From Anaerolineales bacterium UBA5069 (GTDB lineage: Bacteria > Chloroflexota > Anaerolineae > Caldilineales > Caldilineaceae), in NCBI GenBank assembly GCA_002415895.1, contig DIAV01000143.1, forward strand, positions 1-6,004: a DNA stretch of 6,004 nucleotides. The letters are read 5' to 3'. The notes under the pieces were generated by a model. The model did not search any database, had not been told where the DNA came from, and saw nothing but the letters and a program-made list of their open reading frames with translations. The translations under genes were made by a program, and so were the position numbers. This document shows positions 5,309 to 6,004 of the stretch, in pieces; within the stretch, counting starts at the first letter, position 1, and the number at the start of each line of letters is the position of its first letter.

Positions 5309-5956
5309 TTAGAGGGCGCCGGCGCCACCTGCGCTGTCATTCGCAGCCAGCTTGGCCTGCTTTGCTGCCTGCTGGCGATTGAGCAGGATTGAGTAGGCAG
5401 AGAGAAGCGCGCCCAGCACCAGCAAGCCAATGGCAATCCACTGAATCAGCTTCGGTTGCGCAACGTTGGAGATAATTGCGTAGACAAGGTAGCTTCCCAG
5501 CGCCAGCCACACAAGGCCGCGCACAAGCGTTGCGTACACAATCCCCGATTCCGGCCGCTCTACAAACGCCGCCAGAAGGGTGAGAATGCCAATTGTGATC
5601 AGCGCGACGCCAAATGTGAAGAAGCCCGGCAGAAACGCAGTATCGGTGTTTATCAAATAGAGGAGTGATACCGAAATGCCGGCGACAAGGCCGCCACCTG
5701 CCGCCAGCAGGCCAAATACCGAGAGGCCGGAGCCGCGGCCGCGCATGGCCGAGATGATTGTGCCCAATCCAATTGCCAGCAGGTAGATGCCAAGGCCAAA
5801 GATGATGATGCGCGCCGCTGAATTCGCGTCCCATAGCGCGTAGCCGCCGATCGCCAGCAGCACAAGCCCTTGCAGCAGCACAACCCACCACGCGATGCCC
5901 TTGCGCCACGGCGCATATTGCTGCACGGTATCGTTAATACTCGATGATGTGCTCAT
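5309..5956 (-). CDS. HdeD/DUF308-like six-helix membrane protein
   Basis: The 215-residue integral membrane protein of unknown molecular function belongs, by pattern, to the HdeD/DUF308 group, whose E. coli member is linked to acid resistance. Seen, numbered from ATG 5956: a short polar N-terminus; six hydrophobic helices at about 20-40, 47-69, 78-102, 107-130, 139-162 and 169-192, rich in Gly, Ala and Leu and arranged as helix pairs with short loops; and a polar Lys/Gln/Ala-rich tail ending in Gly/Ala. Helix one begins after WRKGIAWW and helix two has the GLGIYLLAIGLG pattern common in this family. ATG 5956 is preferred because GAAGGGA lies 6 bases upstream. ATG 5962 touches that site and GTG 5980 lies before it. 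It is co-directional with the other genes but separated from the phosphoesterase by 304 bases, so it is probably its own transcript. Assignment rests on topology and composition, not on catalytic residues. Confidence 0.82.
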   Translation of the reverse strand: MSTSSSINDTVQQYAPWRKGIAWWVVLLQGLVLLAIGGYALWDANSAARIIIFGLGIYLLAIGLGTIISAMRGRGSGLSVFGLLAAGGGLVAGISVSLLYLINTDTAFLPGFFTFGVALITIGILTLLAAFVERPESGIVYATLVRGLVWLALGSYLVYAIISNVAQPKLIQWIAIGLLVLGALLSAYSILLNRQQAAKQAKLAANDSAGGAGAL

Positions 5957-5962
5957 GCTCAT

Positions 5963-5969
5963 TCCCTTC
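5963..5969 (-). promoter_or_regulatory. Ribosome binding site GAAGGGA that decides the DUF308 start
   Basis: The complement of 5963-5969 reads GAAGGGA. It is 6 bases from ATG 5956 and 0 bases from ATG 5962, so the former is the likely start even though both are in frame. Confidence 0.65.
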
Positions 5970-5980
5970 GTCGTGGCCAC

Positions 5981-6004
5981 ATGGTGATGGCGGATGGTGA
6001 TGGC
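5981..6004. repeat. 11-bp direct repeat ATGGTGATGGC at the window edge
   Basis: ATGGTGATGGC occurs at 5981-5991 and again at 5994-6004, separated by GG, so the period is 13 bases. The second copy ends at the last base of the window, and the array may continue beyond it. It sits just upstream of the DUF308 ribosome site, within the likely leader or promoter of that gene. Confidence 0.8.

Noticed and set aside
5315..5326. Perfect 12-bp palindrome GGCGCCGGCGCC
   Set aside because: It lies inside the last codons of the DUF308 gene (Gly/Ala-rich tail) and is explained by GC-rich codons.

Overview
The window is GC-rich, about 60% by eye, and holds five protein genes. All five lie on the minus strand, so transcription runs from the right end to the left end. 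There are no RNA genes, transposases, CRISPR arrays or phage genes. The gene set is ordinary bacterial cell-envelope biology. The host is best guessed as Chloroflexota or another GC-rich environmental bacterium. This rests mainly on the style of the short dispersed repeats (TTACCAAT-type and GCAAAG/TTTGCGCC-type), which I recall as common in Chloroflexota and cyanobacterial genomes, and not on any marker gene.

Layout in transcription order (right to left): (1) 5309-5956, a six-helix HdeD/DUF308-type membrane protein, preceded by a good ribosome binding site and a short direct repeat at the window edge. (2) 5005-5308, a 304-base non-coding stretch with a GCAAAG-type inverted repeat, a strong hairpin and a cluster of ATGTAC/GTACAT words. 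(3) 4081-5004, a calcineurin-like metallophosphoesterase of the YaeI/YkuE type. (4) 2572-4020, a two-HKD cardiolipin synthase, about 60 bases downstream of the phosphoesterase and possibly in the same operon. (5) 2269-2571, a second non-coding stretch of about 300 bases packed with three consecutive inverted repeats, the largest a 113-base hairpin made of the same GCAAAG motif. (6) 1147-2268, a DegT/DnrJ/EryC1/StrS sugar aminotransferase. (7) 131-1147, a family-2 glycosyltransferase with two C-terminal membrane helices, whose start codon overlaps the aminotransferase stop (TGATG). (8) 1-130, an inverted repeat and an 8-bp tandem array that begin almost at the glycosyltransferase stop codon.

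The aminotransferase and glycosyltransferase form a tight translationally coupled pair. They probably make an amino sugar and load a sugar onto a polyprenyl-phosphate carrier for a surface glycan; the gene order resembles arnB-arnC, although the aminotransferase active site looks more like the 3-aminosugar enzymes. Cardiolipin synthase and the phosphoesterase suggest membrane lipid work. I see no clear new biological system here. The most notable items are the dense non-coding inverted repeats, a translation-start conflict at the aminotransferase where a strong Shine-Dalgarno sequence points at an out-of-frame ATG buried in a perfect hairpin, and the repeated GTAC-core words upstream of the phosphoesterase.
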